Shown here one piece after another: positions 63,050-64,000 of a stretch of 64,000 nt of DNA (position 1 is its first letter; each line of letters starts with the position of its first letter). Origin of the DNA: Paenibacillus macerans. GTDB taxonomy: Bacteria; Bacillota; Bacilli; Paenibacillales; Paenibacillaceae. The notes beneath the pieces were generated by a model that had not been told where the DNA came from, ran no database searches, and was given only the letters and a program-made list of their open reading frames with translations. Where the stretch lies: positions 558,001 through 622,000 of the forward strand of contig NZ_JAMBOE010000004.1 of assembly GCF_023715465.1 (NCBI RefSeq), written 5' to 3'. The translations under genes and the position numbers were made by a program.

Positions 63050-63076
63050 CGTTTCGTCCCCAAATCCCCTAACCAC

Positions 63077-64000
63077 CTACTCAAAACCCTTATAGATCAA
63101 GGAACAAACGGCTTCAACGTGCACCGTATGCGGGAACATATCGACCGGTGTGACCTCGATCGTCCGATACCCGCCTTCCTCAAGGATGCGTAGGTCGCGG
63201 GCCAGAGTCGCGGGGTTGCACGATACGTACACCACTCGCTCAGGCTTCATTTCGAGGATGGTGTCCAGTAGGCGTGGGTCGCAGCCTTTGCGGGGCGGGT
63301 CGACGACGATGACGTCGGCTACGATGCCCTGCTCTTTCCAGGCCGGGATGACGTCTTCGGAGGCGCCGACCTCGAATTTCACGTTGGTCATTCCGTTCAG
63401 TTGCGCATTGCTGCGTGCATCCTCTATCGCCTCTTTGACAATCTCGACCCCGTACACCTGATCTGCATGCCGCGCCAAAAACAGCGAAATCGTGCCGATG
63501 CCGCAATAGGCGTCAATGACGGTTTCCTTGCCGGTCAACCCGGCGTACTCCACCGTTTTGTTATACAGAACCTCCGTCTGGAGCGGATTCACCTGATAAA
63601 AAGAACGCGCCGAGATCGCAAACTGCACCTCGCCAATATAGTCATAAATCACGTCTCGCCCCCAGAGGACACGCGTTTCGTCTCCGAAGATGACGTTGGT
63701 CTGCTTCGTATTCACGTTTTGGCAGATGCTAACCACCTGCGGGATTTGCTCCCGGATGAGGCCGATCCAGGCATCGGCATGCGGGATGTCCCGCCCGTTG
63801 GTGACGAGAACCAGCATCATCTCGCCCGTGCGGAACGCCTTCTTCACGACGACATGGCGCAGCAAGCCGCGCCCGGTCTCCTCGTTGTAGGCGGTGACGC
63901 CAAGCTGGCGGCCGATCGCTTTGACGCGGGAAACGACATCGTCGTTATGTTCGTGCTGAATCAGGCACGTTTCCATATCGACGATGCGGTGACTGCCCCG
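63077..64000 (-). CDS. rlmD: 23S rRNA (uracil-5-)-methyltransferase, RlmD type (5' end beyond window)
   Basis: SAM-dependent methyltransferase converting uracil 1939 (E. coli numbering) of 23S rRNA to 5-methyluracil. The visible 307 residues, read on to the edge, lack the N-terminal TRAM and iron-sulfur parts. Motifs: [19 protein letters not shown] site [30 protein letters not shown], catalytic Cys in [14 protein letters not shown], and [14 protein letters not shown] at the end. GC-rich, in contrast to the island beside it. It is the likely integration target: its 3' end sits 37 bp from the integrase stop. Confidence 0.9.
   Translation of the reverse strand, partial: RGSHRIVDMETCLIQHEHNDDVVSRVKAIGRQLGVTAYNEETGRGLLRHVVVKKAFRTGEMMLVLVTNGRDIPHADAWIGLIREQIPQVVSICQNVNTKQTNVIFGDETRVLWGRDVIYDYIGEVQFAISARSFYQVNPLQTEVLYNKTVEYAGLTGKETVIDAYCGIGTISLFLARHADQVYGVEIVKEAIEDARSNAQLNGMTNVKFEVGASEDVIPAWKEQGIVADVIVVDPPRKGCDPRLLDTILEMKPERVVYVSCNPATLARDLRILEEGGYRTIEVTPVDMFPHTVHVEAVCSLIYKGFE

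Larger units (their letters stand above)
40427..63052. mobile_element. Putative integrated element (genomic island) next to rlmD
   Basis: Right end: tyrosine integrase and excisionase immediately beside the 3' end of rlmD. Left end: a short rlmD-like tail. In between are recombination proteins (YqaJ, Rad52-type), an SF3 helicase, DUF932, DUF960, XRE and excisionase-like regulators, a toxin-antitoxin pair and defence-type genes, but no phage capsid, terminase or tail genes and no recognised conjugation genes. This fits a satellite or integrative plasmid-like element of about 22.6 kb. The right boundary is well supported; the left one is inferred from one short similarity. Confidence 0.55.

Noticed and set aside
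40427..63052. Complete prophage
   Set aside because: No terminase, portal, capsid, tail, holin or lysis genes were found between the integrase and the left boundary.
1..64000. CRISPR array
   Set aside because: No regularly spaced short direct repeats were seen; the repeated segments in 1-14 kb are repeated NRPS modules.

Overview
The window looks like a chromosome segment of a Paenibacillus-type Gram-positive bacterium. This is inferred from the gene families (DUF4317, DUF4256 and SF0329-type proteins, a copper-amine-oxidase stalk-domain protein, a secreted CBM5/12 lytic enzyme), from strong AGGAGG-type ribosome binding sites, and from patchy base composition: AT-rich accessory genes among GC-richer housekeeping genes such as dus and rlmD. 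No rRNA, tRNA or CRISPR array was recognised.

Region 1 (1-24,353, minus strand) is the start of a hybrid PKS/NRPS gene cluster read right to left and running off the left edge. A short EctB-type diaminobutyrate aminotransferase gene leads. It overlaps a 2,879-residue PKS-NRPS (KS-AT-DH-KR-ACP-C-A-T). A giant NRPS follows, with four complete C-A-T modules, a fifth C domain and the beginning of a fifth A domain. Adenylation pocket residues read by hand give Dab, Thr, Ser, Orn, Ser. The encoded product is therefore predicted to be a cationic acyl-peptide, with the aminotransferase supplying Dab. The A domains of the two Ser modules are an ungapped 1.6-kb duplication.

Region 2 (24.4-40.3 kb) is mostly single genes: a secreted chitin-binding/crystallin/lysozyme-like protein, DUF4317, DUF4256, an SF0329-type protein, a tRNA-dihydrouridine synthase, a PH-domain protein, a nucleotidyltransferase and a secreted beta-helix protein. 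A minus-strand catabolic operon follows (M20 amidohydrolase, two tandem 6-oxocamphor-hydrolase-like crotonases, L-serine dehydratase), divergent from its likely regulator. Broken fragments of an integrase (30.25 kb) and of DUF4256 (31.6 kb) record past rearrangements.

Region 3 (about 40.4-63.05 kb) is probably an integrated element inserted next to the 3' end of rlmD. Its right end carries excisionase and tyrosine integrase; its left end carries a short rlmD-like tail. The cargo is a VapBC-like toxin-antitoxin pair, a Gabija-like OLD nuclease/UvrD helicase pair, and an unassigned two-gene cassette (winged-helix plus PD-(D/E)XK nuclease, with a 418-residue partner) that is the best candidate here for an undescribed defence system. 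A recombination cassette (DUF932, RadC-like, YqaJ exonuclease, Rad52-type annealing protein), DUF960, an XRE regulator, a gene broken by two frameshifts, membrane/secreted proteins, and a replication-type block with an SF3 helicase follow. No phage structural genes were seen, so it resembles a satellite or integrative plasmid-like element.

Region 4 (63,077-64,000) is the 3' part of rlmD, cut by the right edge.
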